Below, piece after piece: positions 55,862-64,000 of a stretch of DNA of 64,000 bases (positions within the stretch are counted from its first letter, which is position 1; every line of letters starts with the position of its first letter). The notes below the pieces were generated by a model. It had not been told where the DNA came from, did no database searches, and worked only from the letters and a program-made list of their open reading frames with translations. Source of the stretch: Halomonas ramblicola (GTDB taxonomy: Bacteria; Pseudomonadota; Gammaproteobacteria; Pseudomonadales; Halomonadaceae); contig NZ_JAUFPL010000017.1 in assembly GCF_030409215.1 (NCBI RefSeq), positions 13,411 through 77,410 of the forward strand, given 5' to 3'. Position numbers and translations under genes: made by a program.

Positions 55862-56842
55862 TCACTCCGCGGTATCGACCTCCTCGCGGTAGCGGTCGAG
55901 CAGGTCGAGGGCCGTCTCGCTGGCGCGTGACTGCCAGTCGGCGAACAGCTGGTCGCCGGCCTCCTGCAGCGCCGCCGCCACCTCCTCGTTGGGTGTGGAG
56001 ACGCTGATGCCGTTGTCGCGCAGGGCCTGCAGGCTCTCCTCGTTGTCTTCCCGGCTCATCTGCCAGCCGCGCTCCTCGGCGCGGGCGGCGGCCTCCAGCA
56101 GGGTCTCCTGGGTGGCCTCGTCGAGGGCGTCGAAGGCGCGCCGGTTGACGAAGACGATATTCTTGGGCAGCCAGAGGTTGGCGTCGGTGAAGTGGGAGAC
56201 ATAGTCCCAGGCGGTCATGGCATTGCCGGTGGCGCTGGAGGTGATCATGGCGTCCACCCGGCCGGTGCTGAAGGCGGTGGGGATATCGGACTCCTCGGTC
56301 TCGGTGGGGTTGCCGCCGAGGTTCTCCACGAAGCGCTGGGTGTTGATGTTCGGCGCGCGCACGCGCAGGCCCTCGAACTGGGCGGGGTCCTCCAGCGCCT
56401 CGCCGGTGTAGATGCCCTGGGCGGGCCAGGCCACCGCATACAGCGGCATCAGCCCCTCGTCCGCGAACAGCTCGGTGATCATCGGGCGCGTGGTCTCCCA
56501 CAGCGTCATGGCGTCCTCGTAGCTGCCCGCCACGCCGGGCAGGGTGTCGATCTCGTAGATGGGGTCCTCGTTGGAGAGGGTCGAGAGGAAGATCTCGCCG
56601 GCCTCGACGGTGCCGCGACGCACCGAGGGCTTGATCTCGGCGTGGGAGACCAGGGAGCCGCCGCTGTGGACATTGATGCGCAGCTCGCCATCGGTGGCCT
56701 CGGCCACGTCCTCGGCGAACTGGCGGTTGTTCTGGGTATGGAAGCTGGCGTCCCCGTAGGGAGTGGCCAGGTTCCACTCGGCGGCCTGGGCGCCGGTGGC
56801 CAGGCCGGCCAGCAGGATGGGCAGGACGACGCGCTTGTGCAT
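55862..56842 (-). CDS. TRAP transporter substrate-binding protein (DctP family)
   Basis: The 326-residue periplasmic protein has a signal peptide (cleavage after AQA, residue 20). DctP marks include GGSLVSHAEI, GTVEAGEIFLST and the ligand-anchoring block FEGLRVRAPNINTQRF, where Arg would bind a carboxylate. First gene of the operon, divergent from pxpA, which suggests that 5-oxoproline or a related acid is the cargo; this is inference. Confidence 0.9.
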   Translation of the reverse strand: MHKRVVLPILLAGLATGAQAAEWNLATPYGDASFHTQNNRQFAEDVAEATDGELRINVHSGGSLVSHAEIKPSVRRGTVEAGEIFLSTLSNEDPIYEIDTLPGVAGSYEDAMTLWETTRPMITELFADEGLMPLYAVAWPAQGIYTGEALEDPAQFEGLRVRAPNINTQRFVENLGGNPTETEESDIPTAFSTGRVDAMITSSATGNAMTAWDYVSHFTDANLWLPKNIVFVNRRAFDALDEATQETLLEAAARAEERGWQMSREDNEESLQALRDNGISVSTPNEEVAAALQEAGDQLFADWQSRASETALDLLDRYREEVDTAE

Positions 56843-56932
56843 GGGAGGACTCCTCTGTCGGGAATTCGCCTTGCGGCTACAGGAGAGTGTAGCGACCCCG
56901 AGCGTTGACGGGGCGAGGGCGTCGCGACCGGC

Positions 56933-56961
56933 TTGGCGCCCCGGCGGCCCTTCCCTATAGT
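56933..56961 (+). promoter_or_regulatory. Promoter of pxpABC
   Basis: TTGGCG (56933-56938) and TATAGT (56956-56961) are separated by 17 bp, about 48 bp before pxpA. It lies in the 166-bp divergent region shared with the TRAP operon. Confidence 0.6.
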
Positions 56962-57008
56962 CGGATGGCCGCTACCCTTACCTTTACAGCACAGTCACGG
57001 GAGTCGCC

Positions 57009-57767
57009 ATGACCATTCCACTGTTGAACGCCGACATGGGCGAGAGCTTCGGCCCCTGGGTGATGGGGCTGGATGACCAGGTGATGCCCCACGTGGACCT
57101 GGCCAACGTGGCTTGCGGCTTCCACGCCTCGGACCCGCACGTCATGCGCCGCACCGTGCGCCTGGCCGTGGCGCATGGGGTGAGGGTGGGGGCGCACCCG
57201 GCCTATCCCGACCTGATGGGCTTCGGGCGTCGCTCGATGGCCTGCTCGCCCGCCGAGGTGGAGGACCTGGTGCTCTACCAGTTGGGGGCGCTGGCGGGCA
57301 TCTGCGAGGCCGAGGGCACCCGGCTGCACTACGTCAAGCCCCATGGCGCCCTCTACAACGATATGGCTCGCGACCCCGAACTGCTCGCCGCGGTGATGCG
57401 CGCGGTGCGTGCCTACGACCCCGGACTTCCGGTGATGACCATGGCCACCCGCGACGATGCGCCGGTGCGCCGGCTGGCCGGCGAGCTGGGCGTGACCCCG
57501 TGGTTCGAGGCCTTCGCCGATCGTGCCTACGACGGGGCGGGGCGACTGGTGTCGCGCCGCGAGCCGGGGGCCGTGCACCACGACCCCGAGGCGATCGTCG
57601 ACCAGGCCCGGCGCATCGCCAGCGGGTTGCCCCTGACCGCCAGCGACGGCAGCGAGCTGCGGCTCGAGGCCGACACCCTCTGCGTGCACGGCGACAATCC
57701 GGAGTCCATCGCCGCGGTGAAGGCCATCCGCCAGGCGCTGGCGGAGATCGACGGGGCACCGTCATGA
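57009..57767 (+). CDS. pxpA: 5-oxoprolinase subunit A
   Basis: The 252-residue LamB/YcsF family protein is one of three subunits of the ATP-dependent 5-oxoprolinase that opens pyroglutamate to glutamate. Signatures are [40 protein letters not shown] and [15 protein letters not shown] precedes the ATG. The pxpB start overlaps its end by 4 bp. Confidence 0.95.
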   Translation: MTIPLLNADMGESFGPWVMGLDDQVMPHVDLANVACGFHASDPHVMRRTVRLAVAHGVRVGAHPAYPDLMGFGRRSMACSPAEVEDLVLYQLGALAGICEAEGTRLHYVKPHGALYNDMARDPELLAAVMRAVRAYDPGLPVMTMATRDDAPVRRLAGELGVTPWFEAFADRAYDGAGRLVSRREPGAVHHDPEAIVDQARRIASGLPLTASDGSELRLEADTLCVHGDNPESIAAVKAIRQALAEIDGAPS

Positions 57768-58486
57768 GCCGAGGCCAGGCATTGCCCCGCATCGAGTCGG
57801 CGGGCCTGGACGGCTGGATGGTGCGCCTCTTCGCCACCATCGACGAGGCCAACCTGCCCTGGTTGACGGCCCTGACGCGGCGCTGCGAGGCGGCGCTGGG
57901 CGAGGCGCTGGTGGACCTGGTGCCGTCCTACACCACCCTGCTGGTGGTCTTCGACCCCCTGCGATTGCCCCCGGAGGCGACGCGCCGCCGCCTGGTCGAG
58001 CTGCTGCACGACCTGACGCCCGATGAGGAGAGCGACCGCGGCGAGGTGCGCGAGTTGCCCACCTGGTACGACCCCGGCGTGGGGCCGGACCTCGAACGCC
58101 TGGCGGAACGCGCCGGCATGGACATCGAGGCGGTGATCGACTGCCACAGCACCCGCGAGTACCGGGTCTTCGCCCTGGGCTTCGCCCCGGGCTTCGCCTT
58201 CATGGGCCTGCTGGACGAGCGCCTGGAGTGTCCGCGCCTGGAGACGCCGCGCCAGCGGGTGCCGGCGGGCAGCGTGGCGGTGGCGGGGCGCCAGACGGCG
58301 GCCTATCCCGTCGTGACCCCGGGTGGCTGGCACCTGATCGGGCGCACCTCGGCACGGCTCTTCGATCGCGACCGCGAGGGCTTCAGCCTGCTGCGCGTGG
58401 GCGACCGGGTGCGCTTCGTGGCCGTGGACCGCGCTACCTTCGCGCGCCAGGGCGGCGATACCCGGCCCATGGAGGCAAATGCATGA
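57764..58486 (+). CDS. pxpB: 5-oxoprolinase subunit B
   Basis: The 240-residue protein (KipI/AHS1 type) has the cyclophilin-like fold hallmark [41 protein letters not shown] and [11 protein letters not shown]. It works with PxpC to phosphorylate 5-oxoproline. Coupled by ATGA overlaps to both neighbours. Confidence 0.95.
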   Translation: MSRGQALPRIESAGLDGWMVRLFATIDEANLPWLTALTRRCEAALGEALVDLVPSYTTLLVVFDPLRLPPEATRRRLVELLHDLTPDEESDRGEVRELPTWYDPGVGPDLERLAERAGMDIEAVIDCHSTREYRVFALGFAPGFAFMGLLDERLECPRLETPRQRVPAGSVAVAGRQTAAYPVVTPGGWHLIGRTSARLFDRDREGFSLLRVGDRVRFVAVDRATFARQGGDTRPMEANA

Positions 58487-59427
58487 CGGAATATACCGTT
58501 ATCGGTCTTCGCGTGGAGCATACAGGCCCGCTGGCGCTGCTGCAGGATGCCGGACGGTTCGGCGTGCGACGCCTGGGGGTGACCCAGGGCGGTCCCGCCG
58601 ACCTGCACGGCTGGGGCTGGGCCAACTGGCTGGTGGGCAACCCCTGGGGTGCCGCCGCCCTGGAGGTGACCCTGGGCGGGCTCGGCCTGGTCGCCGAACG
58701 CGACCTCTGCCTGGCGCTGGGCGGCGCCGATCTGGGGGCCAGCCTGGACGGCGAGCCGGTCGCCCCCTGGACGGCGTTCCGAATGCGCGAGGGCCAGCGC
58801 CTGGCGTTCGCCACCCCGGTCGCCGGTCTGCGCGCCTACCTGGCGGTGGCGGGGGGCTTCGCGGCGGAGCCGGTGCTGGGCAGCGTGGCCACGGTGGTGC
58901 GCGAGGGCCTGGGCGGGCTGGATGGCCGGGGCGGCAAGCTGGCCGCCGGCGATCGCCTGGCCGTCGTGGCCGAGGCGTGCCATCGCGAGGCGGGACGGCG
59001 CCTGCCCGAGGAGGAGCGCCGCGACTACCGGGAGCCGGCGCGGCTCACTTTGCTGCCCGGAGCCCAGGTGGCGGCCTTCGACGGCCGCAGCCTCTTTCAG
59101 GCGTTCCACGCCGAGTGGCGGGTCGACGATCGCGCCGACCGCATGGGGGTGAGGCTGCTGGGGCCGAGGCTGCGTTGTCGCATCGAGACCCTGATCTCGG
59201 AGGGCATCGGCCTGGGGGCGGTGCAGGTGCCCGCCGACGGCCAGCCCATCGCCCTGCTCAACGACCGCCAGACCATCGGCGGCTATCCGCGGCTGGGGGC
59301 GCTGACGCCGCTTGCGGCCTCGCGACTCGCCCAGTGCCTGCCGGGACAGGCCGTACGCCTGGCGCCGACCACGGCGGAGCGGGCGCTGGACGCGTACCGT
59401 CGCTTGCGTATCGCCCTGGGTGCCTGA
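58483..59427 (+). CDS. pxpC: 5-oxoprolinase subunit C
   Basis: The 314-residue AHS2/KipA-type subunit has the N-terminal LLQDAGRFGVRRLGVTQGGPADLHG, YLAVAGGF and the C-terminal ALLNDRQTIGGYPRLG hallmark. It completes the pxpABC operon in the usual order. It converges with the small RHH gene 1 bp after its stop. Confidence 0.95.
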   Translation: MTEYTVIGLRVEHTGPLALLQDAGRFGVRRLGVTQGGPADLHGWGWANWLVGNPWGAAALEVTLGGLGLVAERDLCLALGGADLGASLDGEPVAPWTAFRMREGQRLAFATPVAGLRAYLAVAGGFAAEPVLGSVATVVREGLGGLDGRGGKLAAGDRLAVVAEACHREAGRRLPEEERRDYREPARLTLLPGAQVAAFDGRSLFQAFHAEWRVDDRADRMGVRLLGPRLRCRIETLISEGIGLGAVQVPADGQPIALLNDRQTIGGYPRLGALTPLAASRLAQCLPGQAVRLAPTTAERALDAYRRLRIALGA

Positions 59428-59428
59428 C

Positions 59429-59641
59429 TCAGGCGCCCAGGCCGCTCTCCCGCAGCAGCTGGTCGATGCTGCGATCGGCGCGAGGCACTGGGGTCTCCTC
59501 CAGCATCAACCGTGTCTCCAGGGCCTCGGCGCCTTCTTCCAGGCAGCGTTCGATGAGCGCCGCCTTGCCCAGGCCGGTGGTCCTGGCCAGCCGGTCGAGG
59601 CGGGCGTCGAGGTCGCGGTTCATTCTCAGCAGGTGGGGCAT
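59429..59641 (-). CDS. Small ribbon-helix-helix protein (CopG-like), solitary
   Basis: The 70-residue protein has MPHLLRMNRDLDARLDRLAR followed by TTGLGKAALIERCLEEGAE, a CopG/MetJ ribbon-helix-helix layout with one beta strand and two helices, then a short acidic-basic tail. GAGGAGA precedes ATG 59641; a longer frame from 59758 lacks a ribosome site. It resembles an antitoxin, but no toxin gene adjoins it. It may be an orphan antitoxin or a small regulator. Confidence 0.65.
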   Translation of the reverse strand: MPHLLRMNRDLDARLDRLARTTGLGKAALIERCLEEGAEALETRLMLEETPVPRADRSIDQLLRESGLGA

Positions 59642-59773
59642 GGCGCTGTCTCCTCGGGATGGGAACACCGGTGGTGTGGCGTCACGGTACAGCCTGGCAG
59701 GGGCGCGTGACGGGATGATGACGGCTTGACCGCGCCGGGCGGCGACGTAGAATGCCACCCTTCATCTCGCCAT

Positions 59774-59816
59774 CGGGACGACCCGGTGCGCGTCTCGATC
59801 GCCGGGGACGACCCCG
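59774..59816 (+). ncRNA. Guanidine-II (mini-ykkC) riboswitch
   Basis: Two short hairpins with identical ACGA loops lie 17 bp apart: CGGG-ACGA-CCCG (59774-59785) and CGGGG-ACGA-CCCCG (59803-59816). Paired ACGR-loop hairpins just before a SugE-type gene define the mini-ykkC class, which binds guanidinium and releases translation. The second hairpin ends 23 bp before the start codon. Confidence 0.88.
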
Positions 59817-59839
59817 ACCGACCCGGATGTCCTTTCCCC

Positions 59840-60160
59840 ATGAGTATGGCCTGGATTCTGCTCGTCGTCGCCGGCCTGCTGGAGGTGGCCTGGGCCCTGG
59901 GGCTCAAGGCCTCCGAGGGCTTCACCCGGCCGTTGGCCAGCCTGTTGACCCTGGTCACCATGCTGGCCAGCTTCTATCTGCTCGGCCTGGCCATGCGGGC
60001 CCTGCCGGTGGGCACCGCCTATGCGGTCTGGGTGGGCATCGGCGCCGTGGGTACGGTGCTGTTCGGCATCCTGGTCTACGGCGATGGCGCCTCGCCGCTG
60101 CGGTTGGCGAGCCTGGCGCTGATCATGGCCGGGCTGGTGGGTCTCAAGCTGGCGGGCTGA
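59840..60160 (+). CDS. gdx: Guanidinium exporter (Gdx/SugE, SMR family)
   Basis: The 106-residue, four-helix small multidrug resistance protein is of the SugE subtype: [12 protein letters not shown] with the coupling Glu15, [17 protein letters not shown] and [14 protein letters not shown]. The subtype exports guanidinium in exchange for protons, and the upstream guanidine-II riboswitch supports this. A second ATG at 59846 would put the coupling residue at position 13, as in E. coli Gdx. It is convergent with the GntR gene, 0 bp apart. Confidence 0.92.
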   Translation: MSMAWILLVVAGLLEVAWALGLKASEGFTRPLASLLTLVTMLASFYLLGLAMRALPVGTAYAVWVGIGAVGTVLFGILVYGDGASPLRLASLALIMAGLVGLKLAG

Positions 60161-60847
60161 TCACGCCAGGCCCTGGCGCTTCATGGCCTCGGTGATGATC
60201 GGTACCGGCGTCATCAGGTGGTCGCGCATCATGCGGGTGGCGCGCGGGGCGTCGCGCGCCAGGATCACCTCCACCAGGGCGGCATGCTCCTGGCGCTTGC
60301 GCTCCAGGGCCTCCTCGGAGAGCACCGTCTCGCGCAGCCAGAGGTGGCGATAGCGCTCCACCTGGTCGAACAGCTTGTCGCGGACCTGCAGCAGGTGGGG
60401 AGAGCGGCAGCCGCCGACGATGGCGGTGTGGAAGGCCTTGTGGCGGGCGTCCCAGACGTCCAGCAACTCCTCGGGGGTGTTGACCTCCATGACCTTGGCC
60501 AGGGTGTGGGCGCGGGCCAGGATCTCGGCCTCCCAGGCGTCGTCGCCGCGCTCGATGGCCAGCCCCAGCAGCAGTCCCTCCAGCTGGGCCCGGGCGTCGT
60601 AGAGGTCGGCGAGCTCGGCCAGTGACATCGGCGCGACCCGGTAGCCGCGCTGGCTGATGGCCACCACCAGGCGCTCGGCCACCAGCTGGGAGAGCGCCTC
60701 GCGCAGCGGGCCCACGCCCAGGTCGTAGCGCTCCTTGAGGCGGCTCATCAGCAGCTTCTCGCCGGGCCTGAAGACGTTGCGGATGATGTCGCGCTTCAGC
60801 CAGTGGTAGGCGCTGATGCCGAGGTTCTGTCGAGGCGTGGTGTCCAT
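60161..60847 (-). CDS. glaR: GntR-family regulator of the GlaR/CsiR type
   Basis: The 228-residue FCD-type GntR regulator has an N-terminal winged HTH (YHWLKRDIIRNVFRPGEKLL, GVGPLREALSQLVAERLV) and an FCD effector domain with ARAQLEGLLLGLAIERG and WDARHKAFHTAIVGGC. It resembles E. coli CsiR/GlaR closely from end to end, including the C-terminal HLMTPVPIITEAM. That protein represses glutarate catabolism (csiD-lhgO-gabDTP), genes not seen in this window. An inverted repeat lies just upstream. Confidence 0.82.
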   Translation of the reverse strand: MDTTPRQNLGISAYHWLKRDIIRNVFRPGEKLLMSRLKERYDLGVGPLREALSQLVAERLVVAISQRGYRVAPMSLAELADLYDARAQLEGLLLGLAIERGDDAWEAEILARAHTLAKVMEVNTPEELLDVWDARHKAFHTAIVGGCRSPHLLQVRDKLFDQVERYRHLWLRETVLSEEALERKRQEHAALVEVILARDAPRATRMMRDHLMTPVPIITEAMKRQGLA

Positions 60848-60867
60848 AGTGACGTCATTCTTTCAAT

Positions 60868-60891
60868 ATATTCGTCATGGTAGCCGAATAT
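60868..60891. promoter_or_regulatory. Inverted repeat, possible GntR operator
   Basis: ATATTCG (60868-60874) and CGAATAT (60885-60891) are perfect inverted arms with a 10-bp spacer, in an AT-rich region just upstream of the regulator. A TGACGTCA palindrome (60850-60857) lies nearer the start. Autoregulation is inferred. Confidence 0.45.
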
Positions 60892-60931
60892 CGTCACTCG
60901 ATATATACATAGTCATTCTGATGGAGTCGGG

Positions 60932-62644
60932 TCATTCCCGGGGCTGGCTCAGCGCCTGCCAGGCGGCATAGGTGCTGAGGAACACCCGCCCGGTGAGGTC
61001 GTCGAGGAAGTCGCTGCGCTTGAGGCGATCCATCACCGGCCCCTTGACCTCGGCCAGGTGCAGGGTCACCCCGGCCTCCTTGAGGCGGGCGTTGATGGCG
61101 TCGAGGCTCTCCAGCGCCGAGGCATCGATCAGGTTCACCGCCGAGCAGATCAGCACCAGGTGCTCCAGCTCGGGGCGGCGGGCGACGAGATCGAGCACGG
61201 TATCCTCCAGGTAGCGGGCGTTGGCGAAGTAGAGGCTCTCGTCGATGCGCAGCAGGGCCAGGTGGCCGACGGTTTCGGTGTCGTGGCGTTCGCAGTTGCG
61301 GAAGTGCTCGGTGCCGGGAATGCGGCCCACCAGGGCGCTGTGGGGGCGGCTGGTGCGGTAGAGGAAGAGCATCACCGAGAGCAGCACGCCGCTGATGATG
61401 CCGGCTTCCACCCCCTCGAGCAGGGTGAGCGCGATGGTCACGGCCATGGCCGAGAAGTCGCTGCGGGAGTAGCGCCAGGTCTGGCGGATCAGCGGGATGT
61501 CCACCAGGGTGAGGATGGCCACGGTGATGGTGGCGGCCAGGGTGGCGATGGGCAGGTGGTGGAGCAGGGGCGTGAAGAGCAGGGTCGCCAGGCCGATGCC
61601 CAGGGCGGCGAACAGCCCGGCCAGCGGGGTCTGGGCGCCGGCCTGGTCGTTGATCACCGTGCGCGACAGGCCGCCGGTGACCGGCATCCCCGCCGAGAAG
61701 GCGGCCGCCAGGTTGGCGCCGCCCAGCCCCAGCAGCTCCTGGTTGGGCGAGATGCGCTGGCGCCGCCGTGCCGCCAGCATCTGCGCCATGGAGATCGACT
61801 CGACGAAGCCCACCACGCTGATCAACAGCGCCGGGACCAGCAGGGCGCGCCACAGCTCGAGGTCCAGCGCCGGCAGGGTGAGCGGCGGCAGGCCGGCCGG
61901 CACGGCGCCGACCACGGCGACGCCCCGGGCCGCCAGGTCGAAGTGCCAGCTGGCCAGGGTGGTGGCGACCACCGCCAGCACCGGCCCGGCCCGGGCGATC
62001 AGCCCGGCCGTGGCGTCGGCCAGCCCCAGGCGCATCAGCCATGCCTTGCCGCGGCGACGCAGGGTCACCAGGAACAGCAGGGTGCCGGCGCCCACGGCCA
62101 GCGTCGGCCAGTGGGTGGCGCCGAGGTTGCCCAGCAGGCTGGTCAGCAGACCGGTGGCGGCATAGCCGCTGGCGGTCACGCCCAGCAGGTGGGCGGCCTG
62201 GCTGATGGCGATCAGCAGGGCCGAGGCGGAGAGGAAGCCGGCGATCACCGGGTGGCTGAGGAAGTTGGCGAAGAAGCCCAGGCGCAGCAGCCCCATGGCG
62301 GTGAGCATCAGCCCCGAGAGCAGCGAGAGGGCCAGGGCGGCCTGGAGGTAGGCCGGGGAGCCCGGGACGGCCACCTCGGAGAGGGCGGCCCCGGTCATCA
62401 GCGCGATGATCGCCACCGGTCCCACGGCCAGGGTGCGGCTGGTGCCCAGCAGGACGTAGAGCACCGCCGGCAACAGGCTGGCATAGAGGCCCACCACCGC
62501 GGGCAGCCCGGCCAGCAGGGCATAGGCCAGGGACTGGGGAATCACCATCACGGTGACGATCAGCCCGGCCAGCAGGTCGGCGCCGAACAGCCGGCGATTG
62601 TAGTGGGGCAGCCAGGTGAGGATCGGCAGATAGCGCTTGAGCAT
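60932..62644 (-). CDS. SulP family anion permease with STAS domain
   Basis: The 570-residue SLC26/SulP transporter has about 14 hydrophobic segments, the signature AGLIVTVMVIPQSLAYALLAG near residues 27-47, QELLGLGGANLAAAFSAGMP, and a C-terminal STAS domain (about 440-555: LALLRIDESLYFANARYLED, LICSAVNLIDASALESL). It may carry sulfate, bicarbonate or dicarboxylate; no carbonic anhydrase or sulfur gene adjoins it. Same strand as the GntR gene, 84 bp upstream of it. Confidence 0.88.
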   Translation of the reverse strand: MLKRYLPILTWLPHYNRRLFGADLLAGLIVTVMVIPQSLAYALLAGLPAVVGLYASLLPAVLYVLLGTSRTLAVGPVAIIALMTGAALSEVAVPGSPAYLQAALALSLLSGLMLTAMGLLRLGFFANFLSHPVIAGFLSASALLIAISQAAHLLGVTASGYAATGLLTSLLGNLGATHWPTLAVGAGTLLFLVTLRRRGKAWLMRLGLADATAGLIARAGPVLAVVATTLASWHFDLAARGVAVVGAVPAGLPPLTLPALDLELWRALLVPALLISVVGFVESISMAQMLAARRRQRISPNQELLGLGGANLAAAFSAGMPVTGGLSRTVINDQAGAQTPLAGLFAALGIGLATLLFTPLLHHLPIATLAATITVAILTLVDIPLIRQTWRYSRSDFSAMAVTIALTLLEGVEAGIISGVLLSVMLFLYRTSRPHSALVGRIPGTEHFRNCERHDTETVGHLALLRIDESLYFANARYLEDTVLDLVARRPELEHLVLICSAVNLIDASALESLDAINARLKEAGVTLHLAEVKGPVMDRLKRSDFLDDLTGRVFLSTYAAWQALSQPRE

Positions 62645-62708
62645 CCCTTCGTCCCATTCCGGTGGGGCGTGCGTGCCTATATCACCACAGACTAAACCGG
62701 ATCCCGGC

Positions 62709-63626
62709 TCAGGTCCCGGTCGCGACCCTGCGGCGGCGCGATTGCCAGGCCGACCAGGAGTAGAGGGCCAGCCCCGTCCAGATCAGGGCGAAGGTCGCCA
62801 GCTCCACGCCGGACAGGGGTTCGCCGAACACCAGCAGGGCGATGGCGAACTGGATGCTGGGGTTGAGATACATGAGGAAGCCCAGGGTGGCCAGCCGCAG
62901 GCGGCGTGCGGCGCCGGCGAAGGCCAGCAGCGGCAGGGCGGTGATCACCCCGCTGGCGACCAGCAGCAGGGTGGTGCCGGTGTCCGCCGCGAAGTGGGAG
63001 AGGCCCATCCGGGTCAGGGCGCCCAGGGCCAGGAGGGCCAGCGGCAGCAGCAGCAGGGTCTCCACGAAGAGCCCCGAGAGGCCATCCAGGGGCACCTGCT
63101 TGCGCAGCAGGCCATAGGTGCCGAAGGAAAAGGCCAGCGCCAGGCTGATCCAGGGCAGCTCGCCCAGCAGCACCAGTTGGATCAGGATCGCCAGGGTGGC
63201 CAGCCCGACGGCCACGGCCTGGAGGCGGTGCATGGTCTCGCGCAGCACCAGCAGGCCCAGCGCCACGTTGACCAGTGGGGTCATGAAGTAGCCCAGGCTG
63301 GCCTGCAGCACGTGGCGGGTCTCCACCGAGTAGATGTAGAGCCCCCAGTTGAAGGCGATCAGCACGGCGCAGCCCAGCACTCGCCCCAGCCGCCGCGGCC
63401 GGCACAGCGCCTCGCGCACCGGCGTCCAGCGCCCCAGCAGGGTGACCAGGCCGACCAGGAAGGCGCAGGACCAGAGGATCCGGTGGATCAGTACCTCGTG
63501 GGCCGGGACGCCCTCGAAGAGCGCGAAGAACAGCGGGAAGCAGCCCCACATACCGTAGGCGGCCAGGCCGAAGGCGACGCCCTTGGCCGGTTCGCGGTCG
63601 GGAGCGGTGAGATGGGAAACGGTCAT
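62709..63626 (-). CDS. rarD: RarD-type EamA family transporter
   Basis: The 305-residue membrane protein has ten hydrophobic segments in two EamA repeats. RarD marks are AAYGMWGCFPLFF, HRILWSCAFLVG, FNWGLYIYSV, ASLGYFMTPLVNV and FLMYLNPSIQF. Function is a presumed metabolite or drug exporter; chloramphenicol sensitivity is the historical phenotype. I chose ATG 63626 (GAGG upstream); an ATG at 63647 is possible. Confidence 0.88.
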   Translation of the reverse strand: MTVSHLTAPDREPAKGVAFGLAAYGMWGCFPLFFALFEGVPAHEVLIHRILWSCAFLVGLVTLLGRWTPVREALCRPRRLGRVLGCAVLIAFNWGLYIYSVETRHVLQASLGYFMTPLVNVALGLLVLRETMHRLQAVAVGLATLAILIQLVLLGELPWISLALAFSFGTYGLLRKQVPLDGLSGLFVETLLLLPLALLALGALTRMGLSHFAADTGTTLLLVASGVITALPLLAFAGAARRLRLATLGFLMYLNPSIQFAIALLVFGEPLSGVELATFALIWTGLALYSWSAWQSRRRRVATGT

Positions 63627-63758
63627 CGTGGCCTCGGGCAGCGGCAAAGCCCTAACTTAGCAGGCTATCGGACGTCCCGCCATGGGCCCCGGCTGACGCG
63701 AGGGGCGCCCTGGGTTAGGCTTGGGGGAGTCTTCACCCAGTGGCAACGGAGCCCCGAC

Positions 63759-64000
63759 ATGAGCGAGCTGAGAACCACCCTGGTGCAGTGCGATCTGCGT
63801 TGGGAAGATCCCGAGGCCAACCGCCGGATGCTCGAGGAGACGCTCGGCGACCTCGACGCTCGGGAGACCGACCTGATCGTGCTGCCGGAGATGTTCGCCA
63901 CCGGCTTCACCATGAACTCCCGGGAGATGGCCGAGCCGATGACGGAGAGCGGAAGCGTCGCCTGGCTGCGGGACCAGGCGCGAGGCCGCGGCTGCGTGGT
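63759..64000 (+). CDS. Omega-amidase/nitrilase family hydrolase (YafV-like), 5' part only
   Basis: The first 80 codons are present before the window ends. The pattern TTLVQCDLRWEDPEANR and LIVLPEMFATGFTMN, with the catalytic Glu in LPEM, matches the YafV/NIT2 omega-amidase branch, which hydrolyses 2-oxoglutaramate or 2-oxosuccinamate. The catalytic Lys and Cys lie beyond the edge. It is divergent from rarD. Confidence 0.8.
   Translation, partial: MSELRTTLVQCDLRWEDPEANRRMLEETLGDLDARETDLIVLPEMFATGFTMNSREMAEPMTESGSVAWLRDQARGRGCV

Noticed and set aside
61058..62695. A 545-codon plus-strand frame opposite the SulP gene
   Set aside because: Gln/Gly/His-rich shadow of a membrane protein gene on the other strand.

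Overview
This is a high-GC gammaproteobacterial chromosome segment, most likely from a moderately halophilic Halomonadaceae (Halomonas-like) bacterium. The evidence is the tig-clpP-clpX-lon-hupB-ppiD order behind a Pro-Arg-His-His tRNA cluster, a phasin, a glycine-betaine-type ABC importer and a complete glycine-to-betaine methylation operon. The assignment is inference from gene content; no 16S rRNA gene is present.

Layout. Positions 1-5.2 kb are accessory: yefM-yoeB and higBA toxin-antitoxin pairs, a phasin bracketed by short direct repeats, a small Cys-rich protein, two tandem paralogs of a family I do not recognise, an orphan terminator that may end a small RNA, a UPF0114 membrane protein, and a 74-bp REP-like tandem repeat beside a probable gene remnant. 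Positions 5.2-16.6 kb hold a beta-CASP nuclease, an O-antigen-ligase-type protein, a Lon-like protease followed by a universal stress protein, a Ca/Na antiporter, palindromic intergenic repeats, a TerB-type protein, a DadA-like oxidase and pyrC. Then come hipBA, luxS-mtnN and folD on the minus strand, the tRNA cluster, and the proteostasis block (tig, clpP, clpX, lon, hupB, ppiD; 21.2-29.7 kb). Positions 29.7-36.6 kb carry a COG0523 GTPase, lpxH, ppiB, glnS, cysS and a DUF1853 protein.

Positions 36.6-40.5 kb encode a four-gene osmoprotectant-type ABC importer (binding protein, permease, ATPase, permease). Positions 40.6-44.5 kb encode the E1alpha, E1beta and E2 subunits of a branched-chain 2-oxoacid dehydrogenase, with a palindrome upstream resembling a LiuR-type site. 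Positions 44.8-51.9 kb form the most distinctive unit: glycine/sarcosine methyltransferase, sarcosine/dimethylglycine methyltransferase, metK, a SAH riboswitch, ahcY, a divergent MTHFR-like protein and an APH/AAA fusion kinase. It makes betaine from glycine and rebuilds S-adenosylmethionine while removing the inhibitory product SAH. The window also has luxS-mtnN, so both known SAH disposal routes coexist here.

The last 12 kb contain a protein-kinase-like protein with an unknown C-terminal half, a TRAP transporter divergent from the pxpABC 5-oxoprolinase, a guanidinium exporter preceded by a guanidine-II (mini-ykkC) riboswitch, a GlaR/CsiR-type GntR regulator, a SulP permease, a RarD-type EamA protein and the start of an omega-amidase gene cut by the window end.

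There is no CRISPR array, prophage or intact insertion sequence. Novelty lies mainly in the methylation/betaine unit and its leader RNAs, the tandem unknown paralogs, the kinase fusion, and several families of small palindromic repeats.
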